This document shows, one piece after another, positions 46,021-57,033 of a stretch of DNA of 64,000 nucleotides. A program made the translations under genes and the position numbers. The stretch lies in contig OX246743.1 in the NCBI GenBank assembly GCA_945910005.1, forward strand, positions 4,896,018-4,960,017, read 5' to 3'. How positions within the stretch are numbered: the stretch's first letter is position 1; the number at the start of each line of letters is the position of its first letter. Below the pieces are notes generated by a model. The model did not search any database, was not told the origin of the DNA, and was given only the letters and a program-made list of their open reading frames with translations. This DNA is from Isoperla grammatica. Lineage: Eukaryota; Arthropoda; Insecta; Plecoptera; Perlodidae.

Positions 46021-46625
46021 TAGTTATACGTATACCAGACATAACGTGATAGATGATCAACCTGTCCGTCACTCAGTGTGAGCACAAGGCCACGTGGCGC
46101 ACTCTACACTTACATTCACTTCAGTGTCACGTCATAAATAATAGTTATACGTATACCAGACATACCGTGATAGATGATCAACCTGTGCGTCACTCAGTGT
46201 GAGCACAAGGCCACGTGGCGCACTCTACACTTACATTCACTTCAGTGTCACGTCATAAATAATAGTTATACGTATACCAGACATACCGTGATAGATGATC
46301 AACCTGTGCGTCACTCAGTGTGAGCACAAGGCCACGTGGCGCACTCTACACTTACATTCACTTCAGTGTCACGTCATAAATAATAGTTATACGTATACCA
46401 GACATACCGTGATAGATGATCAACCTGTGCGTCACTCAGTGTGAGCACAAGGCCACGTGGCGCACTCTACACTTACATTCACTTCAGTGTCACGTCATAA
46501 ATAATAGTTATACGTATACCAGACATACCGTGATAGATGATCAACCTGTGCGTCACTCAGTGTGAGCACAAGGCCACGTGGCGCACTCTACACTTACATT
46601 CACTTCAGTGTCACGTCATAAATAA
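46021..46625. repeat. 121-bp tandem repeat, five copies
   Basis: Five units starting at about 46021, 46142, 46263, 46384 and 46505. The first differs by two bases (AACGTGAT, CTGTCCGTC) from the other four, which look identical. Each unit carries GGCCACGTGGCGC (an E-box/G-box core CACGTG) and TGTCACGTCAT (a CRE-like half). Confidence 0.97.
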
Positions 46626-47074
46626 TTTATAACCACATCGCATAAAGTAACTCATTTTTAGCCAGGTGCTACATTTGTGTACATTACAATATTCATTAGT
46701 ATGACGTGTGTATATTCTGATGGCTACCGCAACATAGGTTTTGGTAAATGTTCATGCAATGTACGTTGCATAATTTCGGTCATTATAAAGTGGAATATAC
46801 GAAGCTTTAATGAAGTCGTTAAAGCAGAAATCACAGTGCAGCTATTTTCTGTACAGAATGTGTAGGCTATAACTACCCTACTGATATTATGAAGTGTTGG
46901 CAACGGACCACCCGACCAGGCACACTGATAGAAGCGTTGTTCTAAACTCTCAAGTATATTAACTTATATATTATTATCTATATCATGGATTTGCACGTTG
47001 CAATAGGATATTTTTTAACTGGGGCCTTGTAGCTCTTTTCTAATTAATGTCGCTATTATATACTAGCCTCAACG
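46626..47074. other. Single-copy DNA
   Basis: Nothing recognised. Confidence 0.4.
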
Positions 47075-47337
47075 TAAGTATTCGCATACCACCCTCAGAT
47101 CCATATCTTCTTTCTTTTTCATGCGCTTTTACTCAAAGAAACTAAACGGATTCCTGGCTTTCTTTCACACATTCGTAAATCCAGTGTGCACGTCTAGTTG
47201 GCCACGCCCACCGTTCCAGGTAACCAACGGAAGGTCGTGAAGTATCACAAATGGACATGTTTCAAATAGATGGTAGGAACGAGAGAAGTAGAAAATTAAG
47301 TTGGTTACATTGGTCTCGGCTGTGTCGTAAGCATTAG
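47075..47337 (+). repeat. Dispersed repeat R2, copy 1
   Basis: Inverted homology to 53055-53285: shared words include ACTCAAAGAAA, ACGGATTCCT, TTTCACACATTCGTAAAT, GCCCACCGTTCCAGGTAAC and GTCGTAAGCAT. Immediately followed by the foldback at 47338. Confidence 0.85.
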
Positions 47338-48258
47338 AATCACTACGTTTATCAGGAGCTTTAAACCGATTTAAGTAAATCGTTTTAAGGGTTAAATCGG
47401 TTTAATGGTGTTGGTAAACACATCGATTTAGCTAAAAACGGTTTAACTTTAGGTCACTTTTCAAAGTGACTTAGAACAGCTAAACCGATTTAATTTTACG
47501 TGATAAACACTTAAAACGGTTTAAGACGCCATCTATCCGCAACCTAGCGGCAACTGAGTGTACTCTCAGTTTAAATCGGTTTAAGACGCCATTTTTAAGC
47601 CGAAATGTAAACCCCTTGATAAACGTATCGACTTACGGAAACCGTTTTACCTTAAATCGACTTAAAAAGCCAGGGCTTTTTAAGTCGATACGTTTATCAA
47701 GGCGTTGACAATTCGGCCTAAAAATGGCGTCCTAAACCGATTGAAAGTAATTTTGATATTCTCCCCACAGATGTAATCAAATCGTCTAAAAACACGTACA
47801 GTAAGTCGGTGCGCAACATTCAGTAAGCGGTGTTACACACCTATAACCTATAATGTACTTTCAGCAGAGAAGATAACTGTGTTATCAGTTTCCAGTTCAC
47901 TGAAAGGGACAATAATTTTTTTTTTTGCATTTTCTTTTTCCGTCGCGTTCGTGCCTTGCAATAATTGTAAAATGAGTACACTTAGCTGCCGCTAGGTTGC
48001 GGAAAGATGGCGTCTTAAACCGTTTTAAGTGTTTATCAGGTCAAATTAAATCGGTTTAACTGTTCTAAGTCACTTTGGAAAGCGACCTAAAGTTAAACCG
48101 TTTTTAGCTAAATCGATGTGTTGACGTATGTAGTGTATCACTACGTTTATCAGGAGCTTTAAACCGGTTAAAGTAAATCGTTTTAAGGGTTAAATCGGCT
48201 TAATGGTGTTGGTAAACACATCGATTTAGCTAAAAACGGTTTAACTTTAGGTCACTTA
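47338..48258. mobile_element. Three-level nested foldback element
   Basis: Outer direct pair: ATCACTACGTTTATCAGGAG begins both 47338 and 48138 and runs about 120 bp. Middle inverted pair: 47417-47565 and 47975-48122 (ACACATCGATTTAGCTAAAA and inverse; also GACGCCATCTATCCGCAACC and inverse). Inner inverted pair: about 47574-47745, with CCTTGATAAACGTATCGAC and inverse, closing on CGACTTAAAAAGCC/GGCTTTTTAAGTCG. Every level starts with a GATAAAC/GTTTATC word. No coding. Confidence 0.88.
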
Positions 48259-48885
48259 AGCTTGATTATGTTATACACACATAATGTCAAACGTTGGCCA
48301 ACTTTATTACGATTATGTTGCACACACATTATGTCAAAAAAATGAATAATTTTAAACACAATAATTTTCAATCAAGATGAAAATGAATTCACGTATTTAA
48401 ATTGATATGATATGCTATTTTCACCACTGGAAATATTGTAGATGGCTTGGTTTAATAATACACTAATCCAATACTGTATAATGCTACATAATAGGGTTAG
48501 CCCATATCACAAATATAACACACTCCAATGGGTGTTATTATGTTCCATTATGCACATATGTGATTCAGAAGTGGTACTTATTGATTGTGTATCGCTGCAG
48601 GCGAACAAAGGAGCGATGGTAGCTGTAAGTTACCACAGTCAACCGTCAAAGCACAGCCATTACAAAGGGGATATTAATAATAATGATTGAAATCCTTGCT
48701 ATTATTGCCAACGTTCCAATTTAATAAACGATTTCAACTCGCTTTGCTCCTATTTCGTAAATTAATACTAACTATATATTATGATACAATAAATACAGCC
48801 ATTCTATTCACGTAGATGATAAAGGAACAACATTATGTAAATGACGTTCAAGTTAAACGTAAATTTAGTTGTTTTCCCCCATGTC
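48259..48885. other. Single-copy DNA
   Basis: A duplicated CGATTATGTTGCACACACAT-like word occurs around 48263 and 48310. Otherwise nothing recognised. Confidence 0.4.
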
Positions 48886-49335
48886 AGCGTGGCGCTTGAA
48901 CCGCATGTCAGCGTGGTGCTTGAACCCCATGTCAGCGTGGTGCTTGAACCACATGGCAGCATGGCGCTTGAACCGCATGTCAGCGTGGCGCTTGAACCGC
49001 ATGTCAGCGTGGCGCTTGAACCGCATGTCAGCGTGGTGCTTGAACCGCATGGCAGCGTGGCGCTTGAACCGCATGACAGAGTGGCGCTTGAACCGCCTGG
49101 CAGCGTGGTGCTTGAACCGCCTGGCAGCGTGGCACTTGAACCGCCTGGCGCTTGAACCGTATGGCAGCGTGGCGCTTGAACCGCCTGGCAGCGTGGCGCT
49201 TGAACCGCATGGCAGCGTGGCACTGGAACCGCCTGGCAGCGTGGCGCTTGAACCGCATGGCAGCGTGGCACTTGAACCGCATGGCAGCATGGCGCTTGAA
49301 CCGCATGGCAGCGTGGCGCTAAACCGCTTTGAGCC
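48886..49335. repeat. 24-bp minisatellite
   Basis: About 19 units of GCATGGCAGCGTGGCGCTTG followed by AACC (variants GTCAGCG, CCTGGCAG, TGGTGC). Because 24 is a multiple of three, several frames on both strands stay open for up to 192 codons. This is a composition effect. Confidence 0.96.
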
Positions 49336-49904
49336 TTGCAGTGTGACACCCGATAGCAAACAAACACCGTTACATTATACATTACACCCCGTACACCATT
49401 TCGAATGTGTGGACGAACTCAAACTAACTCACTTTGTTGAACTTTGATGAATCGTCGAGGCTCATCTACAAAATTGATGAGTTGTTGATCAAATGAACCA
49501 TCGTATTCTGTTTGACGTGGTATGAGAATGTTTGGTAGCGCGACGCGTTGCGTGTTTTCAGCGCAGCCCACGTGATCTCACAGAGGGAAACAATCCTCTA
49601 GAGCCCCAAGGGATGGGATCAGACTGACACTCTATCAATTTTATTCAAACACATGAGAATCCTGTTTTGACATTTGGTCACTGTTAGAGTTTCGTGTTAC
49701 GATTTATGGAAGAGACTGACAAGAGGAAGAAAGATTTTCATTTCACTTTGGATTGTCGGCCATGGGATAGAAACTAAGGAACACAGCTATTTGAAACACA
49801 TTTTAGGTTGTTAGTGATCACAATATTAAAATTGACATGAACTATAGCTACTAAAATGAGGTACAGTAATTGTAATAAACTGTGGACCTATGACATGCGA
49901 CCTC
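49336..49904. other. Single-copy DNA
   Basis: Nothing recognised. Confidence 0.4.
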
Positions 49905-50490
49905 TAAAGGTTTGGCTAAGAATCTTTGAGCATAAACTAAGACGACTTAAAATGCCTTAGCAAATCTTAAGGCAATGACGTGGCTAAGAATCTTTGAGCA
50001 TATGCCGTGACTAAACTAAGACGACTTATTATAATGCCTTAGCAAATCTTAACGCAATGACGTGGCTAAGAATCTTTGAGCATATGCCGTGACTAAACTA
50101 AGACGACTTATTATAATGCCTTAGCAAATCTTAACGCAATGACGTGGCTAAGAATCTTTGAGCATATGCCGTGACTAAACTAAGACGACTTATAATGCCT
50201 TAGCAAATCTTAACGCAATGACGTGGCTAAGAATCTTTGAGCATATGCCGTGACTAAACTAAGACGACTTATAATGCCTTAGCAAATCTTAACGCAATGA
50301 CGTGGCTAAGAATCTTTGAGCATATGCCGTGACTAAACTAAGACGACTTATAATGCCTTAGCAAATCTTAACGCAATGACGTGGCTAAGAATCTTTGAGC
50401 ATATGCCGTGACTAAACTATAAGACGACTTATTATAATGCCTTAGCAAATCTTAACGCTAAGACGTGGCTAAGAATCTTTGAGCATAAGC
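49905..50490. repeat. Roughly 80-bp tandem repeat, seven units
   Basis: Units with AATGACGTGGCTAAGAATCT, TTGAGCATATGCCGTGACTA, AACTAAGACGACTTATAATG and CCTTAGCAAATCTTAACGC, length varying by TTA or TA indels. The first and last units are more diverged. Confidence 0.95.
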
Positions 50491-50501
50491 CATGAGTAAA
50501 A

Positions 50502-50620
50502 CTTCGGTAATGCTTTCGTCATCAATCAATGACGTGTTTACGGTCTCGACCAATATCTAAATTAGCCACGGCCGCTGGTTGGGTGCCGCTCACCCACCCG
50601 TGACGGAAGCATTACCGAAG
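50502..50620. mobile_element. Small foldback with 20-bp inverted ends
   Basis: CTTCGGTAATGCTTTCGTCA at 50502 and TGACGGAAGCATTACCGAAG ending 50620 are inverted repeats with one mismatch. 119 bp, directly beside the 80-bp tandem array. Confidence 0.85.
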
Positions 50621-50935
50621 AGATCGGGCAGGCCTTTGACATATTTTTTAGTTTTTTGGGGGGATGTGGGGGGACGGGAGCGGGAGGGGGACCACCCCAC
50701 GTTTTTTTTTATGTGTGCCATCACCCTAGAGAGGGTAACCGGGTAACCTAACCCTCGCCGCCATTTTGTTTTGTTTTTTAGTTTTTTATGTTGACGTCAC
50801 GTGACAACCTTCTCTGTCGACCTCCCGCCGCATACTGAAGAAGACTTAGAAGAGTGCTATCCTACCGTAACCCAATAGTGTCCGCCATTTTGAATATGTG
50901 TGCGGTGTTGTGTGCTGATGTAACATTCAATAAAA
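50621..50935. other. G-rich patch and single-copy DNA
   Basis: Contains the G-rich run GGGGGGATGTGGGGGGACGG (50657-50690), a possible G-quadruplex former. No gene supported. Confidence 0.4.
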
Positions 50936-51340
<405 letters not shown>

Positions 51341-52399
51341 ATATCGATCAAACCCGTTTCGGAAAGTATTGGATTTTTGAAAACATTTTCGAATCGCTTA
51401 TTCCAGCATCGTGCAGGCTATAAATACGAATCGTGGGGTAATGCTACGAAGCGCAGATGCTTCGGGAAGACTCGAACTACTTCATTTCCCGACTGTATTC
51501 GGCTAACTGTTGTTTTGAAGAATGCGAGGCTCAGTTTTGACTTCCCCCCTCGCAATAAATCAAGGCCGACTGTGGGGAGCCCTCGTGACCGCAAACTCGA
51601 TTCACCGAGTTGCCGCGCCGCGGCGCTGCGGTGCTTCCGCCCTCACCCGATCTCCAAATCAATTCACCTCACCCCCCCCTTTCCCCACAACATGGTCATT
51701 CCTCACCGCTCAGCGTATCCACTTTTCACGTTTCTTTTTTCTTCTTTTTTTAGCCACTTGGCAAAGGAATTGAGGAAATTGAAAAAATAATGTTTTAAAG
51801 TTCAAGTGGTTAGTTCGCTCTCTGATGTTTTTCGGGGGGGCCCACAAGTCGCAAAGTTGTGGGTGTAGGTATAGAAAACTTCATGAAAGCATCCATTGGT
51901 TTGAGTTCACGTTGAAATGTTGGAGTAACTGACGTCTAAAAGATTTATAGGATAATTTGCCCCAACAGATATTGGGCTTCGCAGAGAACGACCTGGGGAT
52001 ATTTCGCCATATTATGTCAATAGGAATTGAAAGCCGAAGGTGCGAGTGAGCGGGGAGGAAATATGATTTCCGCCAACCTCCTAAACACTCAACCCCAATA
52101 TTTGCACTAAACATTTCACCCTATTATCCACAACCCGAGCTCTCATGTTAATCACATCATGGGCTCTCGGAAGTGAACATTGTCAAGACGGAGATGGCGA
52201 TAGAGGCAAACTAGTAGGCCTACGCTGAGTGGCTCAATTGTAATCAGGAAATAACTTACAATTAACCTTCACGTAGACAATAGCGATAATTTCTAAGCCC
52301 TCATTCTAGTACGCAAGATGCAGCCGGTTGCAACTTGCACCAGGGTTACGGAAAGAGGCGCTACTTTACAACCGACCCTTGTAGTGGTGGTAGCCGTCC
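51341..52399. other. Single-copy DNA
   Basis: No supported gene. Two overlapping frames at 51377-51790 have no motif and are interrupted by a C homopolymer. Nothing else recognised. Confidence 0.35.
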
Positions 52400-52905
52400 G
52401 CAGGCGCGTAGGAACTCTAAATCAAGTGGGGGGAAGAATTGACAACGCGAAGCGCGAACAACTCGCAGGGTCTGGGGTAGAGCCCCAGCCGCCGGAGGCC
52501 TTTTCGCCGAAGGCGAAAACTTATCTTGCTATAATAGTTATTTCTCGATTTTTTTGCTTAAATACATACTTTTTGAGGGACTTAACCCGCCCTTTCCCTA
52601 ATTACGCCACTGACCTTCAAGCATCCATTCGCTTTTATTTTGTAATGCTACAAAGTGCAAACAAAGGCAGACGAAATGTATCTTGTAACGAAGATCTTGG
52701 CTTTCTCCGGGGCGTGGGGCCCTCTGTGTTTCTGCAATTATTATTCACTGATGAAATATGAAATTTAGGTAGTGAATGTTTACCCGGGTATCCGTGTGGA
52801 CGTGGTATTGTATGTCGGGATGTGCCTAAAACGCTAAATTGGGTGGGTCACAGGAAAAAGTGGGGGGAATCTCCCCCCATTCCCCCCCCCCCTTCCTATG
52901 CGCCC
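52400..52905. repeat. Dispersed repeat R1, uninterrupted copy
   Basis: Matches the split copy at 20612-20748 plus 23986-24345. Includes a GC-rich double hairpin at 52468-52520 (TCTGGGG...CCCCAG and TTTCGCC...GGCGAAA) also found inside the 44727-45493 element. The 147-codon frame over it (52318-52761) is not a gene. Confidence 0.88.
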
Positions 52906-53054
52906 GGCCGTCCGAGAGTAAGGAGATAGCTGGGCATTGAAATAGTCCCAGCACTCCCCTACCTGGCTTTGAGCAGGAGGGGTGGTAGCGGTAACGGGGT
53001 TCCCTCGAAACGCCACTCCCGCTTGTCTGCAAGTCCTGCAACTATTTGGCCCAA

Positions 53055-53285
53055 CCTAAGTATTCTTATGCTTACGACATAACTGAGCCCAATGACCAAC
53101 TTAATGTTCACAAAACAGGTTCATTTGCGTCTGTTACCTGGAACGGTGGGTGTGCCTAATTAATAATTAGTCTTGTGTACTCTGCGTATTTACGAATGTG
53201 TGAAAGGACGCGAGGAATCCGTTGACTTTCTTTGAGTTAGCGCGTATGAAAGGGGCAGTAGATTAGGATCTGAGGTTGGTATACA
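53055..53285 (-). repeat. Dispersed repeat R2, copy 2 (inverted)
   Basis: Reverse complement of 47075-47337 with substitutions and small indels. Like copy 1, it ends where a foldback element begins. Confidence 0.85.
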
Positions 53286-53289
53286 ACGG

Positions 53290-53566
53290 GGCTGTCACAA
53301 ATGACTAGTGATTATTGACTAAACCACAGGCTTCTTTCATTGGCTGGGAGGGAGAACACTGCGCTCTGATTGGCTGTGACTAAGGTTTGTCTTGACTTGA
53401 CTAAGGAATTTCACATATTTCAATTCGTTAGTCAAGTCAAGACAAACCTTAGTCACAGCCAATCAGAGCGCAGTATTCTCACTCATAGCCAATGAAAGAA
53501 GCCTGTGGCTTAGTCAAGTTGGCTAGTCACTAATCACTAGTCATTTATGTAAACGGCCCTTACGGG
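53290..53566. mobile_element. Foldback MITE with about 110-bp arms
   Basis: Left arm through CTTTCATTGGCTGGGAG, CTCTGATTGGCTGTGACTAA and GGTTTGTCTTGACTTGACTA is repeated inverted on the right with few mismatches around a 25-bp centre. Outer ends carry ATGACTAGTGATTA/TAATCACTAGTCAT and GGGCTGT/ACGGCCC. Each arm carries two ATTGGCT (CCAAT) boxes. Confidence 0.9.
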
Positions 53567-54487
53567 GCTAGTATACACCGGTGTTCAACGCACAGTAATA
53601 ACAGTAATGCACGAATCTGTTCCCCACCCCAACTAAACAGGCCTCCCTCAATCTTATCTCCGTGATATTATTGCTAGAGTGTGAAATGATCATCAATCTC
53701 TCCCATTGTGTTCAGTGTGTGGCTGCGTCTGCGGTCTGGTGTGTAGTTGACACGCCTCGGCGAGCTTCCAGATATAACTTTGCCGCGCGCGCGTACACGT
53801 GAACAATAAAGGTTTAGAGTTCACCCCTTTACAATGATGCCAACCTAACGACGTGTTCACTCTGGTGACGTCATTAATAAACACCAGACATGACATTTAG
53901 TGAAGACGAGCAACGCTTCTCGGTTATGTCGTGGGAAGTGGGGCGCGCCACTTGCATCTGGTATTGACAAGAACAGACTCAAGCGCGCGAACACTGTTTT
54001 TTAGCGCGACATATAATATTACTCTTACTCTTTTGTAGTAAATATTAATATTTCCATACGAGAAGCGCACTGAAATCATTCATTCATCACGATGACATCA
54101 AATCTATATTATCCAAATAATTATTTACGTGTGAGTGTGTTGATAACGTGCGGCCGGTGTAAGAACGATCAATCAACGTTTGCGATAGGAAAAGTGTTGT
54201 GGAGAGAAGTGGAATCTATGTTGAGGTGTTTGTTTTTCGTGGATCGCGAAATCGCGAAAGTGGTGATAATGAAAAAAGGTGTAACCAAAGTGTGTACCTG
54301 TCGATTGGGACCTCAAAACAGCGAAATTCGCGAAATGCGCCATTACTAGTTATCGTAATTTGCATTAATTAGAGAAATCGTCCGCCCCCCCCCCCCCTTA
54401 GCCATTTCCTGTATGAATTAGGCCTATAATGCCTTTTTAATTACAAAATTGATTTTTCACAATTTTTTTTTTTAAAGACGCGCAATG
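53567..54487. other. Single-copy DNA; one unassigned frame
   Basis: An ATG frame at 54092-54349 (start MTSNLYYPNNYLRVSVLITC, 85 codons) follows a TATAATATT-like AT-rich stretch at 54011-54060, but has no domain I recognise and no clear splice donor. I do not call it a gene. Confidence 0.3.
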
Positions 54488-54720
54488 ATAGATTGATGAT
54501 TGATAAATGGGGCTTAACGTCTCATATTTTTGCAACGATGGCTAATCGAGACGATGAGCGGGTGATAATGAAGATGAGAAAGGTGATGATGAAGAATAAA
54601 GCCACATTCGAATCAAATCCATTGTACGTCGCGTGGGTCGTCATACGGGAGTCCAGCAAGGGAGGGCAGGGCCAAGTGGGAGGAGAAATATTCAGTGGAA
54701 ATACGCGCAAATATTATATT
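54488..54720 (+). repeat. Dispersed repeat R3, copy 1
   Basis: GGGGCTTAACGTCTCATATT and TTTGCAACGATGGCTAATCG then AGACGATGAGCGGGTGATAA match 59390-59450. It begins with GATTGAT words, as does the second copy. Confidence 0.75.
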
Positions 54721-54763
54721 ATTTTCTGTAGGCCGATATGTATGTGATCATACTTATCGGCAT

Positions 54764-54950
54764 CGATAGAGGTGGCTCAGCGGTAAGACGCGGGATTCTA
54801 CTTCAGGAGGTCGCCGGCTCGATACCCGCTATACAGGCCGTCCTGATAGAAGGTTTTTCCGGTTGTTTCCTCAGACACTACAAAGCGAATGTTTAGAGTG
54901 AATTATACTAACAGCTCGTGGACAATGTGTAAATTATCACTGGGCCGGCT
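54764..54950 (+). mobile_element. Diverged tRNA-derived SINE (3'-truncated)
   Basis: GGTGGCTCAGCGGTAAGACG (A-box region), GGTCGCCGGCTCGATACCC (B-box region) and part of the body (CGAATGTTTAGAGTGAATTA, ACAGCTCGTGGACAAT). The tail region is lost. Confidence 0.8.
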
Positions 54951-55014
54951 TCCAGTATTGTACTTGTCATAAGCATTGCATCACTAGACTTACAATAGTG
55001 TTCTACTGTTGTAC

Positions 55015-55300
55015 CAGCTGTCAGTAGGAAAGCGGTAAGACGCGAGACTCTAATTCGGGAGGTCGCCGGTTCGATTCCGGCCACCGGCAGTCCTTACTGA
55101 AGATTTTTTCCGAGGTTTCCCTCAGTCGTAAAAGCGAATGCTGGGATTGAGTCTTACTATCAGCCCTCGGACAATCCTTCCCAACTATCCAAACACCCTA
55201 ATAACCTAGTTAGTCACCTGAAGAGGGGCACATCAGGTAAAGCTGGTGTGCACCCTAGAACGGGTATTCCTACAAAAATATTTGTTATTATTACCAGAAG
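55015..55300 (+). mobile_element. tRNA-derived SINE, nearly complete
   Basis: AGCGGTAAGACGCGAGACTC, then a perfect B box GGTTCGATTCC inside GTCGCCGGTTCGATTCCGGC, the body with CCCTCGGACAATCCTTCCCA and the tail GGCACATCAGGTAAAGCTGG followed by ACGGGTATTCC. Same family as the 39-kb copy. The A-box start is damaged. Confidence 0.9.
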
Positions 55301-55319
55301 GAAGTCATAGATTCATGTA

Positions 55320-56544
55320 CAGTAATAACAGTTTTGTCAAGTATTTTCTGGCTAGGGTATACAGGAAACATGGAGGTCGAGTGTAATAACAGTCTTGTCA
55401 AATACATTCTGGCTAGGGTATACAGGAAACATGGAGGTCGAGTGTAATAACAGTCTTGTCAAATACATTCTGGCTAGGGTATACAGGAAACATGGAGGTC
55501 GAGTGTAATAACAGTCTTGTCAAATACATTCTGGCTAGGGTATACAGGAAACATGGAGGTCGAGTGTAATAACAGTCTTGTCAAATACATTCTGGCTAGG
55601 GTGTACAGGAAATGGAGGTCGAGTGTGATAACAGTCTTGTCAAATACATTCTGGCTAGGGTGTACAGGAAACATGGAGGTCGAGTGTAATAACAGTCTTG
55701 TCAAATACATTCTGGCTAGGGTATACAGGAAACATGGAGGTCGAGTGTGATAACAGTCTTGTCAAATACATTCTGGCTAGGGTATACAGGAAACATGGAG
55801 GTCGAGTGTAATAACAGTCTTGTCAAATACATTCTGGCTAGGGTATACAGGAAACATGGAGGTCGAGTGTAATAACAGTCTTGTCAAATACATTCTGGCT
55901 AGGGTAAACAGGAAACATGGAGGTCGAGTGTGATAACAGTCTTGTCAAATACATTCTGGCTAGGGTATACAGGAAACATGGAGGTCGAGTGTAATAACAG
56001 TCTTGTCAAATACATTTTGGCTAGGGTATACAGGAAACATGGAGGTCGAGTGTGATAACAGTCTTGTCAAATACTTTCTGGCTAGGGTGTAGCCTACAGG
56101 AAACATGGAGGTCGAGTGTCATAACAGTCTTGTCAAATACATTCTGGCTAGGGTATACAGGAAACATGGAGGTCGAGTGTAATAACAGTCTGGTCAAATA
56201 CATTCTGGCTAGGGTATACAGGAAACATGGAGGTCGAGTGTAATAACAGTCTGGTCAAATACATTCTTGCTAGGGTATACAGGAAACATGGAGGTCGAGT
56301 GTAATAACAGTCTTGTCAAATACATTCTGGCTAGGGTATACAGGAAACATGGAGGTCGAGTGTTATAACAGTCTTGTCAATACATTCTGGCTAGGGTATA
56401 CAGGAAACATGGAGGTCGAGTGTAATAACAGTCTTGTCAAATACATTCTGGCTAGGGTATACAGGAAACATGGAGGTCGAGTGTAATAACTGTCTTGTCA
56501 AATACATTCTGGCTAGGGTATACAGGAAACATGGAGGTCGATTG
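55320..56544. repeat. 61-bp minisatellite, about 20 units
   Basis: Units GTAATAACAGTCTTGTCAAA, TACATTCTGGCTAGGGTATA, CAGGAAACATGGAGGTCGAG, T. Small variants (GTGTACAGG, missing CAT, an extra AGCC near 56090). It lies between two copies of the SINE tail word. Confidence 0.97.
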
Positions 56545-56580
56545 TAGAGGTGCACATCAGGTAAAGCTGTGTGCTGTGTG
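56545..56580 (+). repeat. Isolated SINE tail piece
   Basis: GAGGTGCACATCAGGTAAAG then CTGTGTGC repeats the tail of the SINE that ends at 55300, on the far side of the 61-bp array. Confidence 0.75.
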
Positions 56581-56917
56581 AAAATTATTTGTATTATCTA
56601 AAATATTGCAGATGACTAAATATTGGCATGTAGGCCTGCCTACATCTGAACAATATGAACACTGTTTAACATTTCAAATGCAGCTCGAATTATTCGTTGG
56701 AGCAGAAATTTCCTCCTAAATTCTAGTGCGCACCGCTAAGTGTTGTTTATACTTGTAGGTCCCATTGATGTATTATACCGTGAGTGGACAATCGTTAGCG
56801 AATATACAATGGCTAATTATGTGAGTCAATTACATCATTCGCCTTTTGAGCTAGATTAGCGGTGGTGGGAATTGAATCAGCTGTATCTTGTTCAATAAGG
56901 CAAGTTGATTGAACATG
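56581..56917. other. Single-copy DNA
   Basis: Nothing recognised. Confidence 0.4.
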
Positions 56918-57033
56918 TACGGCACGGCACGGCACGGCACGGCACGGCACGGCACGGCACGGCACGGCACGGCACGGCACGGCACGGCACGGTACAGCAC
57001 GGCACGGCACGGTACGGCACAGCACAGTACAGC
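56918..57033. repeat. (GGCAC)n pentanucleotide microsatellite
   Basis: About 17 perfect GGCAC units, then degenerate GGTACAGCACGG and CAGCACAGTACAG words. Confidence 0.96.

Noticed and set aside
48578..48632. Micro-exon-like GCTGCAG ... GTAAGT pair enclosing 24 bases
   Set aside because: Acceptor and donor words are common by chance and no neighbouring exons are visible.
48804..49447. Four overlapping frames on both strands up to 192 codons
   Set aside because: Produced by a 24-bp repeat whose length is a multiple of three; no domain and no conserved start.
52318..52761. 147-codon plus-strand frame
   Set aside because: It overlaps dispersed repeat R1, whose other copy does not keep the frame.
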